Origin: Isoetes taiwanensis
Taxonomy: Eukaryota > Streptophyta > Lycopodiopsida > Isoetales > Isoetaceae
DNA: 64,000 bases
Direction of reading: 5' to 3'
Assembly: GCA_021234155.1 (NCBI GenBank)
Contig: JAJEKV010000039.1
Coordinates: 2,046,001-2,110,000, forward strand
Shown here: positions 10,838-22,519 of the stretch, in pieces
Layout: each line of letters begins with the position of its first letter
Position numbering within the stretch: position 1 is the stretch's first letter
Made by a program: the position numbers and the translations under genes
Notes under the pieces: model-generated
Database searches by the model: none
Seen by the model: the letters and a program-made list of their open reading frames with translations, nothing else
Told to the model about the DNA's origin: nothing

Positions 10838-12049
10838 CTCCCCACCAAACGAACACTCGAGAGTGAAAAAGGAGGAAGTGTTTCCGAGGGTGGGAAACCA
10901 GCAGTCTGAAAATGATCCTCACGGGAATGAGGAAAGGCACCATTATGGTAATTGCCAATGAGGTTCTGACGTGTTTGAAGAGTGCCAGGAGTGTTGAGCC
11001 CAAGGCGTGAGCCGCATCAATGAGGAAATGAGCGCACCATGTCTTCCGTGGCGCATGGGCTTCCGGAAGGAAAGAACCGGCACTCCATGAGAACAAACCG
11101 GAGACCGAAGGCAATCGACGGCATTCGGACATTAAAAGATGGGACGCCGCCGATTTAAGGAGCTTACGGGATGCACTTGAGAGCGCCACGTAAGCCGGCT
11201 TGGTTAATACGGAAGGGTCCAGTGAGGTGGCGATTTGCGCAAGAAGGTATCAAGGCCATGAACAGCATCAGCGGGTGTTTGCCAACCACGCTCATTTGCA
11301 ATATATATCCAATTTGAAGTGTCATCCAGGGTGGCACCATCCTCCCAGTGGAGCATCGACAAGCGGGGATCCCACCAGGAGATCCGTCGGAATCTGAGGG
11401 GAGTCCACCCGGCGTGGCCATCCGGGACCTTGGTCCAAAGGGGAGACGCCAATCGAGGTGGAGGAACCCGGGTGGAGGGACACCCAGGGGAAGCATATGG
11501 AGAGGGAGTCATGCCCTTGGCGCAAGGCCGAGCTGCTCCACGAATTCGCATACAAGGTCGGGGATCAAGAGCTTTGCACCACCGATCCCAGCGGCTTAAG
11601 GTAGAGCCGAGAGTATGGGGTGAGGGCTATTCCAACTCATGGGAACTGTCTTGCTATCCATAAGAGCACGCAGTTGATTGTAACCTGCGAAGTGCTGCAT
11701 ATAAACTTGGGCAAGCGGAAGATCCGGGATGCCCAAGATTCTTAAAATAATATCTGTTCCAACGTTTCGGCTTGCCATAGAGGTAAATGATGAGCAAGCT
11801 CGGGCATGTACTCGGGATGAAGAGCGTGTGTCTTATCATGATCGAGGGGCGCATATGGGTTGTTGTCCAAGAGCAACCATTGAAACGTGGAGTCACGAAA
11901 GTTCGATGTGGCCCATCGAAATTTGTCACGTGTATCAGCCGAGATAGAAGTCATGGATGCATCAATTTTGAACAACTCGAAGGTGATCAAATCCGGATCT
12001 TCACGATTGAATGAGGTCGAAGACTAAAAGGGGCCAGTAAACCTTTGTC

Positions 12050-13910
12050 TTCAATGGAGAGGTACGGCAGATCGAAAAAAATCCTCGTCGCGGTGGACAT
12101 CAAAGCGGACCATCGCACGCATACCACTGAAGGAAGAAAGAGGTGGCGGCGGGCAACCACATATCGAGATCCTTGGAAGGAATAGCGAAGTCGCCCGACA
12201 TGTTGAGGGGCGATGGTAACGTAGCCTTCCTATTTGGTTTGGGCCTTTTACCAGATTGGACGACTGGCTAAAGCTGATTTTCAAGATCGCGGATCCGGGT
12301 TTTCCTTTTCTAACAGAAGGCGGGGACCGATCACGGACCCGTTTCGAGGAAGCGTGGCATATGAAGAGGATTGCCCGGAGTATTGAGTCGAAACATGACA
12401 ATCTCAACGTCATCAACAATTTTACGTTTTTAGCCTCCGTAAGGCGATTTTGGAGAGGCGTGAGCCGAGAGGTCGGCTGTGGAAAGCCGAGCTTCAAAGA
12501 GGCTATTTGGCGTCATCGTTGTAAGGGTATGGGCTTGAATGGTGTAATTGAAAGCTCAGATCTGGCGTGGTGAACTTAGCAATGTCTTTATCCTTGTCAA
12601 GCAAGAGAGTCTCCCTTGCCTTGACCTGCTCCAACAACTCCTGGCGATCGACCTGGCGGCATCGTTACGATCTTGGGCGTCTTGAAACTTCTTCGGGCCT
12701 CTAACGAGCCTCGTGCTTTTCTTGAAGTTTGTCCTTCTCGAGTTTGAACTTGTGCGTGGGCAGCTTGAAGGTCTCTTTTGAGCGGCATCCGGTAGGCCTC
12801 GGGGCTTTGAACACCACGGCGAGGCGCCCCGGGATTCTTGTAACTTCGTGGCGGCTTGAACATCCTCGGGCCACCGGATACTTGCTTCTGCAAAGGATGG
12901 AGAGTCACGGGGGCGGTTGTTACTTTGTGTCGAGATGTTTGAGAGACATGACGAAGTGGAGGGCATGGATTCGGTGGCATGGAGAGGAGAGCGGTGACAT
13001 CGTGGTGTTGTTTTTGAACATGACCGAGGGGAAGAAGGGTGGAAGTTCCTGCCGTTGATTTTTGAGGAAGTGAATGAAGAGACCGGTGAGTGGAGGAATG
13101 AGAAACGTAAGGTGAGGGAGGAAGGTAACGAAGGGATGAAGATGGCCACCCTTGAGGCTTCAAAAGGCGATGGAGGGCCCAGCGAATCGCGGTCGACCTC
13201 ATGAAGGAGGCGGTAGAACAAAAGCGTGGCCAATCAATATGGTGGTTGAGCGGATAGGGTGTGATCACCATATTATAGAACGGCTTATTGATATGGGTGT
13301 TCTTGATAGAATACCAAACAATTTCGCCACAAAAAACTTGACAAAAAGTGTCATGGGACTTTGCAATATTGGTGAGGCGATGCATATTTGCTTGATAAGA
13401 AGAAGCGCGGCCCGAATGACATCTATGTCACGTAAGGCAGCCCAAGATAAAGAAGGTGTTTGCAAAGGAATACGGGAATACCCAGAAATCGGGGGTTGAG
13501 TAAGCAAGATGGTGGTGCCATCGACCTGATAGCATATCCTTTAGGGTTGTTGGCGATGTGGCGATGAACTGCTTCAATTGCTGGATTTGGTGCGGGGAGG
13601 TCCATCTGTGAGAATTCATAAAGCCGGCATTCAGCGACTTCACGACTCGGGCCAACAAGGGCGCCCACGAAAGGTGGGCGTAAGAAAAGACCTGGGACTC
13701 AAAAGACGAATTCCTTTGAGCAAGAAATTTTGAAGTGTGGGAAATTTGGTCTGCGATACCATGGCGAAGAGCGTCGAAAAGGAACATGGAAGAATTTGTG
13801 GCAAAGCAAAGAGGGGCGAGAAGCGGAAGACTAAAACAAAGAGAGGCAAAAGGTTTTAGGGGCACAAGTGTGTTAGCGAAAGGGGCATGAGGAGTATGAA
13901 CAGACAACCG
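12050..13910 (-). pseudogene. E1 extra 3' ORF, broken
   Basis: This is the counterpart of the E2 post-integrase ORF (22520-24152). Pieces of the N-terminal region (SYKF-type fragments near 13430-13900) and of the coiled-coil part (12050-12780) are visible in several frames separated by indels. It has no independent function and is useful only for comparison with E2. Confidence 0.7.
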
Positions 13911-14759
13911 TGGATGATGCCAGTGCGACGAGATCTAAGGAGGCCATTGAGAGGCAAAATTTTGGCTTTAAGTCCCCAAAGCGGTAAAGGGAGAAGCGGT
14001 GAAAGCGGTGGCGATGAGGCGTAAGGGAATGATCCGATGTGTGACGGTTGGCAAAAGGACACCTATTAATGTTCGACGGGCGTGAAAAGAAGGAATGACA
14101 TTTAATGCTGGCAACTCAAAGTGGGATATCATTAAAACGAAGGTGTTAGAAGGTACCATGGCTAGATATGCGGCGGGAGAAAAGATTCTGGAATTAGAAA
14201 GAGCCTTGCATTGCGAACACGTTGGCGAATTTTCTGATTGGTCCACGTCGACGAGGGGAGGTCCCTCGGTTGGCTATATAAGAGAAAGAAGTGGTTGGTC
14301 TTGATACACCCGATGGCTCAATATGTCTGGCTTTGGACTTCATGATAAGTGCACCATGCCGTCTAAGCGCACGGAGTGGATAACATGCAAGATGGACTGC
14401 TTGGACCTCTGGCGGTGCCACAATCGTGGCATTGCCATGGATGGCTGGTGCAAGGGGATGGCTGAACATCCCGATCCCCTTACCAATGGGATGGAAGTGG
14501 TGATTCACTGCTTATTTTGGGATCGGGCTTGCGGCGGTACCATATCTTAGCATCACCTCGCTCCCAACCCGGGGTAGAGGGGTAAAACTTAGGATTTAGT
14601 AGATAGGGCTCTCAGCCGTTTTTAAATAATTTGCCCATAGCGGAAATAGATGGGCTCTGCTCACATTTTGTAAAAATTTCACCTCTATAATATAAATATG
14701 CCGCTTGTTAGTCACTATCTGTTGTGTTTATTGTGCGGAACAACATCGGTGGATGATTG

Positions 14760-17700
14760 TCACTTTACGTTGTATGAAATGGTTTGGAAAGCCATTAACG
14801 AGTAGATAAAGGGAGTGCCATCTAATTGACCAGCTTGAAAGCGGCCTTTGGGTTGTACCACTTGAACAATTTGATAAGGACCAAGCCATCGAACTTTAAC
14901 TTGCAGGAAAATTTTTGTAGCGAGAATCATAAAGAACCAAATCACCTTCGTTGAATATTTTTTGTCTTAAGTGGTTTGTCATGCAATGATTTACGCAGCT
15001 GTTGTTGAAGTGAAGAACACGAGAATGTAAGCATCAAGCATCGAAGTTCATCCAACTGTTCCAATTGATAAACCCTTTCCTTGAGTGCGGCCAGGTGGAT
15101 TATGTCTTTGTAGCAAGTTGAAAGCGGGAGTTGGAAGAATATATTCAAAAGGCATCGAGCTTCTTGACCATAAACTAGTTTGAAAGGAGGTGTGGCGGTA
15201 GCTATTTTGAAACTAGTGTTGTAAGCCCAAAGAACAGTAGGCAACTTGTCTTGCCAATCTGTGCGAGAAGTGTCACAAATTTTTTTGAGAATAGTGATGA
15301 GTGTTTTGTTGGTACTTTCAGCCAAGCCATTTCCTTGAGGATAATAGGGTGTACTCTTCCGGTGTTGGATGTGAAGATAATCCATCAACTCCTTGATGGT
15401 ATGATTGACAAAATGCACGCCACGATCACTAACAAGTTCCGTGGGACAACCAAAGCGCGTGATGATATGCGTGTAGAGGACCTTGGCTGTGCTTGCAGCA
15501 GTGTTGCCTGGAAGTGCACAAGCTTCTGTCCATTTGGTAGCATAATCCGTGATGACCAGAATATAGCGAAGACGCGGGTGTGCGCGCCGGTGATCCATGG
15601 GCCCCACAAAATCCATTCCCCATTTCTTTGAAGGGATGTGGCGTGGCGAGGCGTCGCGGTCGTGGGCTTTCCCACATCGTTTGTGAGCGTCGCCGCGTCG
15701 CGAGCATAAGCATGGGTATCTTTGAAGAGCGTGGTCCAGAAGTATCCTGCTAAAAGAATTTTGCGTGCCGTGGCGTCACCACTAAAATGACCACCACCAA
15801 GCCCATCGTGGGCTTGTCGAACAATATCAGGCACCTCATGAGGGAGGACACAACGACGGAGAACCATGTCTTTGCCTCGTTTGTACAAATGGCCTGCAAC
15901 CATGGTATAGTCACGGACCTCGCGGAGGCGATGGTGGCGGAGCGAAAGCGGACGGAAGCGTCCGGATCGGCGGGGAAAAGAGCACCGGTGAGAAGATATT
16001 GCTGAAAGTTGTGAAACCAATGGGGCGTGGCCGTGACCAGGAACAATTGAACATCTGGAAAGGCGTCAGAAACACCCGTGGAGGGATCGTCCGTGTGGAT
16101 GCGTGAAAGATAATCAAGCACCACATGAGATTTTCCTGCCTTATGAACAATTTCGAAGGGAGCGAACTCTTGCAGAAGAAGGACCAACGAGCAATTCGGC
16201 CCGTGGCGTGGCTTTGTTGATTAAATAAAAAGAGCTTGATGATCAACAAAGAACGATCGGCTTCCCAACAAATAATGTCCGGGGAAAAGTTGGACCACGA
16301 AAAACTAAACCCAAAGCTTCCCTTTCCGTGGCAGAATAGTTGCGCTCAGCAGGATTGAGTTTTCGGCTGGCATAGCGGATTGGTTTATCCGTGGTGTCAT
16401 CATGAGAAAAAGCACCAATGGAGACATCAACATGAGCGTGGAAAGGCTTGTCCCATTGAGGAGGAACAAGGACGGGGGGGCACGGTAAGTAACGACTTCA
16501 ACTTACGGCGGCTAAAGCAGGAATTCCAAGCCCAAGTGGATTCATCACCGTGAGTTTATGAATAAATTCGGCTATAAGCGCAAGGCCAGGAATGAAGGTG
16601 GAATAGTAATTTACCTTAAAAAAAGCGTGTCTCTTTGATATTAGCGCGGTGCTTGAGCTTCGATTACAAAGCCCGATTTTGGCGGGATCCGTGGTGATGC
16701 CTTCTTTGACCCACATGACCAACGGAATGCACGAAGTGGCCCGAAAGTGCACTTCTCGGGATTGAGACTAATGCGATTCATCACATTTTTGAAAGACAAG
16801 CTCCAATTTGTCCAAGTGATCATCCATGGGCTGTGGCGGAAAAATCATCTTGGAAGATCGAAGAAAAGGTTTATCCTTCATAAAGTCTTGAAAACAGAGA
16901 GCATGATCTTGTTGAAAGGTTGAAGGAGAGTTTGACAAGCCAAAGGGACCACCTTGTAGGCAAAAGTGCTTACGAGGGTGGTGAAGGTAGTTTTGAGTCG
17001 ATCTTCTTGCTTGATAGAAATTTGATTGTACCCAGAGAAACCATCCATGAAAGAGTACATCTCATGACCAGCAACTTCTTCAAGAACCTGGTCAGTGAAG
17101 GGACTGCCTTCGTGGCTTGATTGAGTTTTACTACGTAATCCCATAAGCGCGGATCTTACCATTGTGTTTGAGAGCAATGGCGATGGGGTTCACCCATTGA
17201 GAATGTTTGACCTCATAAATCGGGCCAGCGACCAAAAAGTTTGTCAATTTCGGCCTTGGCCGATCGCGGTAGTTTGGGTTGAGCACATCTTGTCGTTGCT
17301 AGATTGGCGTGCATCAGTTTGGTAGAATGGTGAGTTCCCCAATTCTTTTTTGATACTTCGAAGGTCTTTGTAGCTCCAAGCAAAAATATCTTTGAATTTC
17401 TTGAACAGCGTCACCGCACGTGCTTTATAGGGAAGCGGAAGTTGAGCAGCTAAGCGGACTGGTTGATTGTTACCAATGTCCACAATTTCCACTTCTGGAG
17501 TTTGAATATGAGGAACAACCTCCGTGTCCTCTGAACCTGGTGAGCAGGAGGCTGAAGCATGACAGGAGGAGCAGCATTTTGTGTGGTGAAGAAAAGAGGC
17601 TGCTGAGCGTCCTCAAGCAAGGGTTGCTTCATGACTGCATGGACATCAACGGTCTCTGAAGGAAGTGGGTCAGAAAAATGATCAAGGCGTTGAATGCGAT

Positions 17701-18600
17701 TGCGAGGAAGCCAGGTAAGGGGTCCAAAAGAGCCACCCGCGACCTGATCACGATCAAAGCGTCATGTCACCCCAAGGATCGGCATACTCGGGGTAAGATG
17801 AGAGAGGGAGACCCGCTGGAGAAGCTTGAACATGATAAATATTTTGTGCTTCTTCAGAGTCAGTGTCAGAGATGGAAGGTTCTGCATTCTCGACAGAAAT
17901 CAATTGGCCCATTTCCAGATCCATTGTGGCATTTAGATGGCCATCGGTGATAACAAGTTGGTCCGTGGCCCAGTAATGAATACTCTTTGCCTGTCGGAGA
18001 AAAGGTCTTCCAACCGGCATTTCATAGTCACGGGATCTTCTCGGCTTTCCAAACACCAAATTCAAAGGAAATTTGAGATCACCAATGCTGATGTGGAGAA
18101 GAGGAGTGACACCTTGAGGACGCGTGATATGGCCATTGGATGTCATAAGGGGCATGGTATAATTGTTTGATGCCCAATTGCTTCCTGAGTTTATCAGTAA
18201 TGAGATTGACGACACTACCACCATCAATTTGGACATGATTGATGTGCTGATTACCCACCGTGGCATGCACAGTGGGTGTGGAAGACCACAGCAGCTCAAC
18301 GAGCTGTGGGAAGAGGTGGCCCGATCTTTAAGAGCCGGACAGAGTTTCAAAATGGTGGCCAGGCTCAAAGGAATCTTGATCTTTGCGAGTTCTTCCTGAA
18401 GTTCCAAGGGAACATGTGAAAAAGGATCTGCGGGGGTCGGGGAGCTGGAGTGCGTGGTAGAAGCGAGAACTTCTTTGAAGCTCGACCTCGCAGCAATATT
18501 GGGATATGAGCGTCTTCTTGGTCGATGATGACGGCGCGGCCTGGCACTGCTGAGCCCGAGTGGTGGCGTGAACATTTACCAAGGTGCGACCTTCCGCAGC
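14760..18600 (-). pseudogene. E1 pol region (integrase, RNase H, RT, protease), broken
   Basis: Integrase is the best-kept part. A 224-codon frame at 14942-15616 includes MDFVGPMDH, ELVSDRGVHFV and NGLAESTNKTL, that is the three acidic DDE positions. Fragments of the HHCC zinc-binding region (15385-16020), RNase H (15750-16250), RT (16498-17177, including YSFMDGFSGYNQI) and protease (about 18079-18270, HINHVQIDGGSVVNLI) follow in different frames. The order matches E2 exactly. Confidence 0.85.
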
Positions 18601-18879
18601 CTGCATGAGTTTCAGAATACTTTGGCCGTATAACCCCAGTAACCAACTCCCAAAGATAAACATACTGGCGGGGTTTGAAGACCAAGTGCACATTTATTTG
18701 GCATTACTAGGCCTATACCAACTCACCACATCCGTTGGGCAAAACTTTTAGTCATACGCGCGGGATAGAATCCCGCCTCGGGAAGTCGGGGAATTTTTGA
18801 GCAACAACGAGTATACCAGGTGTACATGGGAAATAGAATTTTACTGGTGCATACTCCTGAGGCATGGTTTGTCAAGATC

Positions 18880-19360
18880 AGGTCTTGAAGTGAACTTTCA
18901 TCTGAGGGGACTGTGTCCCAAGCAAAAGCAGGTTGCGTGTCATGAGGAATGATGGTCAAAGGGCGTGGCCCGAGGTGTGACGATGAGACAAGACCAACCC
19001 AATTGGACTGTTGGACGGGAGGGTTGAGAGCGTGATAAATCTCCTCTGAGCTTGTTGATCCATAGGATTGGAAATGCTAAAATAGCTCTTCAAGATCACT
19101 GTTGTTGAGAAGCTGGCCGAGAGGCTTCCTCAAAAAGCAGGGCCGAGGGGCCTGTTTACCATTAGCCACAGAGTTAGTGGCAAGTGGTTTGGACAGAAGG
19201 CTGGTTGATTGGAACCCGAGAGGTGAACTTGAACTTGAGGAAGTTGAGACCACCCAGTGGTGGTGTGACCCCATTCATGACAATGATAACATTGAGCCTT
19301 TGAAGGATCAAAGGGAGGACGATTACCTTGTCCACGTGGTGCTTCTTTGCATTGTTGATA
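18880..19360 (-). pseudogene. E1 gag C-terminal fragment
   Basis: This matches E2 29190-29680. It retains AQCYHCHEWGHTTT from the third CCHC zinc knuckle (about 19280-19320) and the following proline/glutamine-rich segment. The upstream part of gag, with the first two knuckles and the capsid-like region, is absent because homology stops near 19360. Confidence 0.75.
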
Positions 19361-19740
19361 TTCTTGTTTATCCATCTTTCGACCCGGCAGGCTTGAATAC
19401 CGACGCGAGATCGGCAAATCGGGCGGCAGATCGACGGGCACTCGACGCCGTCGATCACCAGGTCGACGAAAGCAGGCATCAACATCATTTTTTAAATTTT
19501 GCGATCGAACCGACGGCGAGCTCGACTCGGGCGAACTTATCAGCGGCAGGCTCAAAGGCGAAGTCGAACATCGGCTCGGCATCTGCGAAATCACGGATCG
19601 CTTGCGGCGAGATCGAGCGCGTTCCGCAGTCGACAGGATCCTCAAGAGGCTCAGGCGAATCGACATCAGTCAGCGACAAGTTCCACGCGCTTATCAGGAC
19701 GACATCACGGATCAAGAGCTTTCTCACTGCATCCCAAAGC
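19361..19740. other. CpG-dense 380-bp spacer of unknown origin
   Basis: Between the break in E1 gag and the Helitron end lies sequence unlike its surroundings, dense in CG, GATCG and CGAC (for example tcgacgccgtcgatcacc). Neighbouring repeat DNA is far poorer in CpG. No domain is recognised in any frame. It could be the remnant of the second unit's Helitron body, filler DNA at the duplication breakpoint, or badly called sequence. Confidence 0.5.
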
Positions 19741-19789
19741 ATTTACAGGCTCTCAACTTATGCCCAGCAACGCTGGGCACCATTACTAG
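19735..19789 (+). mobile_element. Helitron 3' terminus, second unit
   Basis: Stem TGCCCAGC (19761-19768), loop AAC, GCTGGGCA (19772-19779), spacer, CTAG (19786-19789), then T. The preceding catcccaaagcatttacagg matches the region before the Helitron B end (9505-9540), so the two ends belong to one family. The body and 5' end of this copy are not recognisable. Confidence 0.8.
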
Positions 19790-19930
19790 TTATTATTATA
19801 TTTATATTTATTTATTTTTCCTAATATACGTACATAAAAGAAAGAAAAATCACAATCGGAATAAGAAATCAAAACAGAATTCATATTAATATATCGGGTT
19901 ACATATATACAAAAATGTTATTTTACATAG

Positions 19931-20476
19931 TCACGGCCGTTCCCCACGGATCCGGCGTGCTAGTTGAAGGTCCTTTGTCATTATCGTCACTCGCTTAACA
20001 TGGATAGCACATAAATTAGCATCGCTAAAGAGGGCCACCAAATAGGCTTCGGCGCTTCCTGGAGTGCTAGAATTGCATGAGTCTGGAACCGGAGATTCGT
20101 CTTAAACTCTTGAGCAATCTCTCGGACCAAACGCTGAAAAGGAAGTTTCCGTAGCAAGAACTCGGTAGATTTCTGATACTTCCTTATTTCCCTAAGTGCC
20201 ACGGTGCCAGGCTTGTAACGATGCCTCCTCTTAGGCTGGGATGGGGCTCCGGGAATAGTTTTCCCAGTGGTCTTTGGATGTCGGGCCTTCTGGATGATTT
20301 CGTCTCGCCGATTATCCCCTGCAGCCTTAGCGACACCACCCCGAGCCTTGAGCTGATCCCTATACTGGGCACCCAACTTACGGGGCGTCTTCTTCAGTTT
20401 TCGGCGATGAAAAGAAATATTCGGAGGTGGCAGAGCTTGAGGTCTCGTTCCTGTTCTTCTTTCCTAAGCCGCTCCT
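19931..20476 (-). CDS. Histone H3-like domain, 3' part of a split gene
   Basis: The minus strand encodes a full histone H3 fold: [18 protein letters not shown], then [16 protein letters not shown] and [14 protein letters not shown]. After a single-base frame break near 20055-20065 it continues with [19 protein letters not shown] and ends [16 protein letters not shown] at a TGA (19931-19933). The core is close to H3.3-type H3, without the longer loop 1 seen in many CENH3 proteins. The usual ARTKQTARKS tail is missing. Instead the frame runs upstream through a basic segment ([18 protein letters not shown]) into a coiled coil ([11 protein letters not shown]) that ends at the retrotransposon E2 insertion. 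The 5' part of the gene lies at 31745-32556. Frame breaks near 20060 and 20430 may be sequence error or real decay. A divergent H3 variant, a centromeric-type H3 or a pseudogene are all possible. Confidence 0.7.
20472..20476. repeat. E2 target-site duplication, left copy
   Basis: CTCCT immediately precedes the LTR start. The same five bases follow the right LTR at 31745-31749. A 5-bp duplication is the norm for Ty3/gypsy integrase, so 20477-31744 is a single insertion event. Confidence 0.9.
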
Positions 20477-21064
20477 TGTTTGGGGTCTGGGTTCGAACTC
20501 CCCGCAAGACAGCCCCTGCGGAGGACCCTTTGGATCTACCAGAGAACCGGGGCTATGTCACGCGGGATTTGCAAGAAAAACAAGGAAAAGAGAAAGGAAA
20601 ACACAAGAGAACAATGAGATCACAATAATGAGCTTCCTTGATGTCAATGAAGATACATGAGCTCTCGCAATCGAGAGAAAACGGAAATGAGACAAGACTC
20701 AAAACTCATCTAAAACTCATGTGCTAGCTCTACTCATATATATAGTACAATGGCCTTTGGGCCCAATATAGACACTCGACCGATCTCTGCGTCGACTCGA
20801 AGAAGGCCTGATTTGCAGGAATGCTGGCGGTGCCTCTTGAAGTGCTTGAAATCACGCTGACGCCGACGCTGGCAAGGGACGGGTCACTTGTCCGAAAGCC
20901 CTTTGACTCCAGCAGCGTGCCCTTTGATCACAAGCGGGGTCCGCTTGGTCTTCTCTCAAGGCGGCCTTTGACGACCGACCCGCGGCCTCGGTTGTGGATC
21001 CTTGGACTTGACTTGGTCTGTCGTATGCATGAATAGTCCTGTACCAGAAGACACAGGACTAACA
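20477..21064 (-). repeat. Left (3') LTR of E2
   Basis: It begins TGTTTGGGGTCTGGG and ends GACTAACA. A catatatatagtacaatggc segment near 20735 may be the LTR promoter TATA region. It is flanked at 21065-21080 by ctcccccccaccaaac, which on the minus strand is the G-rich polypurine tract for plus-strand DNA synthesis. Confidence 0.95.
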
Positions 21065-22519
21065 CTCCCCCCCACCAAACGACACTCAGAGTGAAGAAAA
21101 GGAGGAAGTGTTTCCGAGGGTGGGAAACCAGCAGTCTGAAAATGATCCTCACGGGAATGAGGAAAGGCACCATTATGGTAATTGCCAATGAGGTTCTGAC
21201 GTGTTTGAAGAGTGCCAGGAGTGTTGAGCCCAAGGGCAGGAGCTGCATCAATGAGGAAATGAGAGCGCACCATGTCTTCCAGGGCAGCATGGGCTTCCGA
21301 AGGAAAGAACTGGCACTCCATGAGAACAAAAACCGAGACCGGCACCGACGCCGCATTCGGATTGCAAGTAAAAGATGGGACGCCGCCGATTTAAGGAGCT
21401 TACCAGATGCACTTGAGAGCAAACGTGGCCTTGCCTTTGATCGGTACGGAAGGGTCCGGGTGAGGTGGCGCATTCGCGCAAGAAGGTATCAAGGCCATGA
21501 ACAAGATCGCCGGTGTTTGCCAACCACGCTCATTTGCAATATATATCCAATTTGAAGTGTCATCCAGGGTGGCACCATCCTCCCAATTGGAGCATCTGAC
21601 AAAACGGGGATCCCACCGGAGATCCGTCGAGATCTGAGGGGGAGTCCACCCAGCGTGGCCATCCAGGACCTTGGTCCAAAAGGGGAGACGCCAATCAGAG
21701 GTGAGGAACCGGGGGCGTGGAGGGACACCCAGGGAAGCATATGGAGAGGGAGTCATGCCCGCATGCGTGGGCCGAGCCCCCTCCCCCCGACCACGCATAA
21801 AGGTCGGGATCAAGAGCTTTGCACCACTGATCCCAAGCAGAAGCAGAGAGCTGAGAGTATACAGGAGGGCTATTCCAACTCATGGGAACTGTCTTGCTAT
21901 CCATAAGAGCACGCAGTTGATTGTAACCCGCTGGCGTCGCATATAAACTTGGGCAAACGGAAGATCCTCGGGATGCCCAAGATTCTTCCTCAGATCTGTT
22001 CCAACGCTTTGGCTTGCCATAGAGGTAAATGATGAGCAAGCTCGTGCATGTACTCGATGAAGAGCGCAGGTCTTATCATGATCGCATGAGATATGGGTTG
22101 TTGTCCAAGAGCAACCATTGAACCCGTGGAGTCACCCCGAAAGTTCTCCGACGGCCCATCACGAAATTTGTCCCGTATCGCCCGGATAGAAGTCATGGAA
22201 AATGTAACGCCATCGGGTTGAACAACTCAAGGTGATCAAATCCGATCTTCACGAATGAATGAGGTCAAGACTAAAAGGGCGCAGAGTAAACCTTTGTCTT
22301 CAATGGAGAGGTCCGGCCGATCCGAAAAAATCCTCGCCATGCGCAGTGGACATCAATCGACCATCGGGCCGCATACCACTTCAGAAGAAAGAGGTGGCGG
22401 CGGGCAACCACATAATCGAGATAACTGGAAGGAATAGCGAAGTCGACTGACATGTTGAGGGCGATGGTAACGTAGCCTTCCTATTTGGTTTGGGCCTTTT
22501 CTGCAGATTGGACAGCTTG

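Larger units (their letters stand above)
10256..19360 (-). mobile_element. Ty3/gypsy element E1, truncated in gag
   Basis: This has the same structure as E2: 3' LTR at the left (10256-10837), polypurine tract, extra 3' ORF region, then integrase, RNase H, RT, protease and the nucleocapsid part of gag reading leftward. Homology to E2 stops at about 19360, which corresponds to about 29680 in E2. The 5' gag and the 5' LTR are therefore missing. Frames are cut by dozens of indels, while the 350 bp at about 15200-15540 match E2 without visible change. The element and its left flank form the first unit of a tandem duplication. It cannot make full proteins as read. Confidence 0.9.

Noticed and set aside
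10500-11189. 229-codon minus-strand frame
   Set aside because: It spans the LTR and adjacent non-coding region of E1, and is not conserved as a frame in E2.
19102-19824. 240-codon plus-strand frame
   Set aside because: It starts antisense to E1 gag and crosses the CpG-dense spacer into the Helitron end, so it is a chimeric chance frame.
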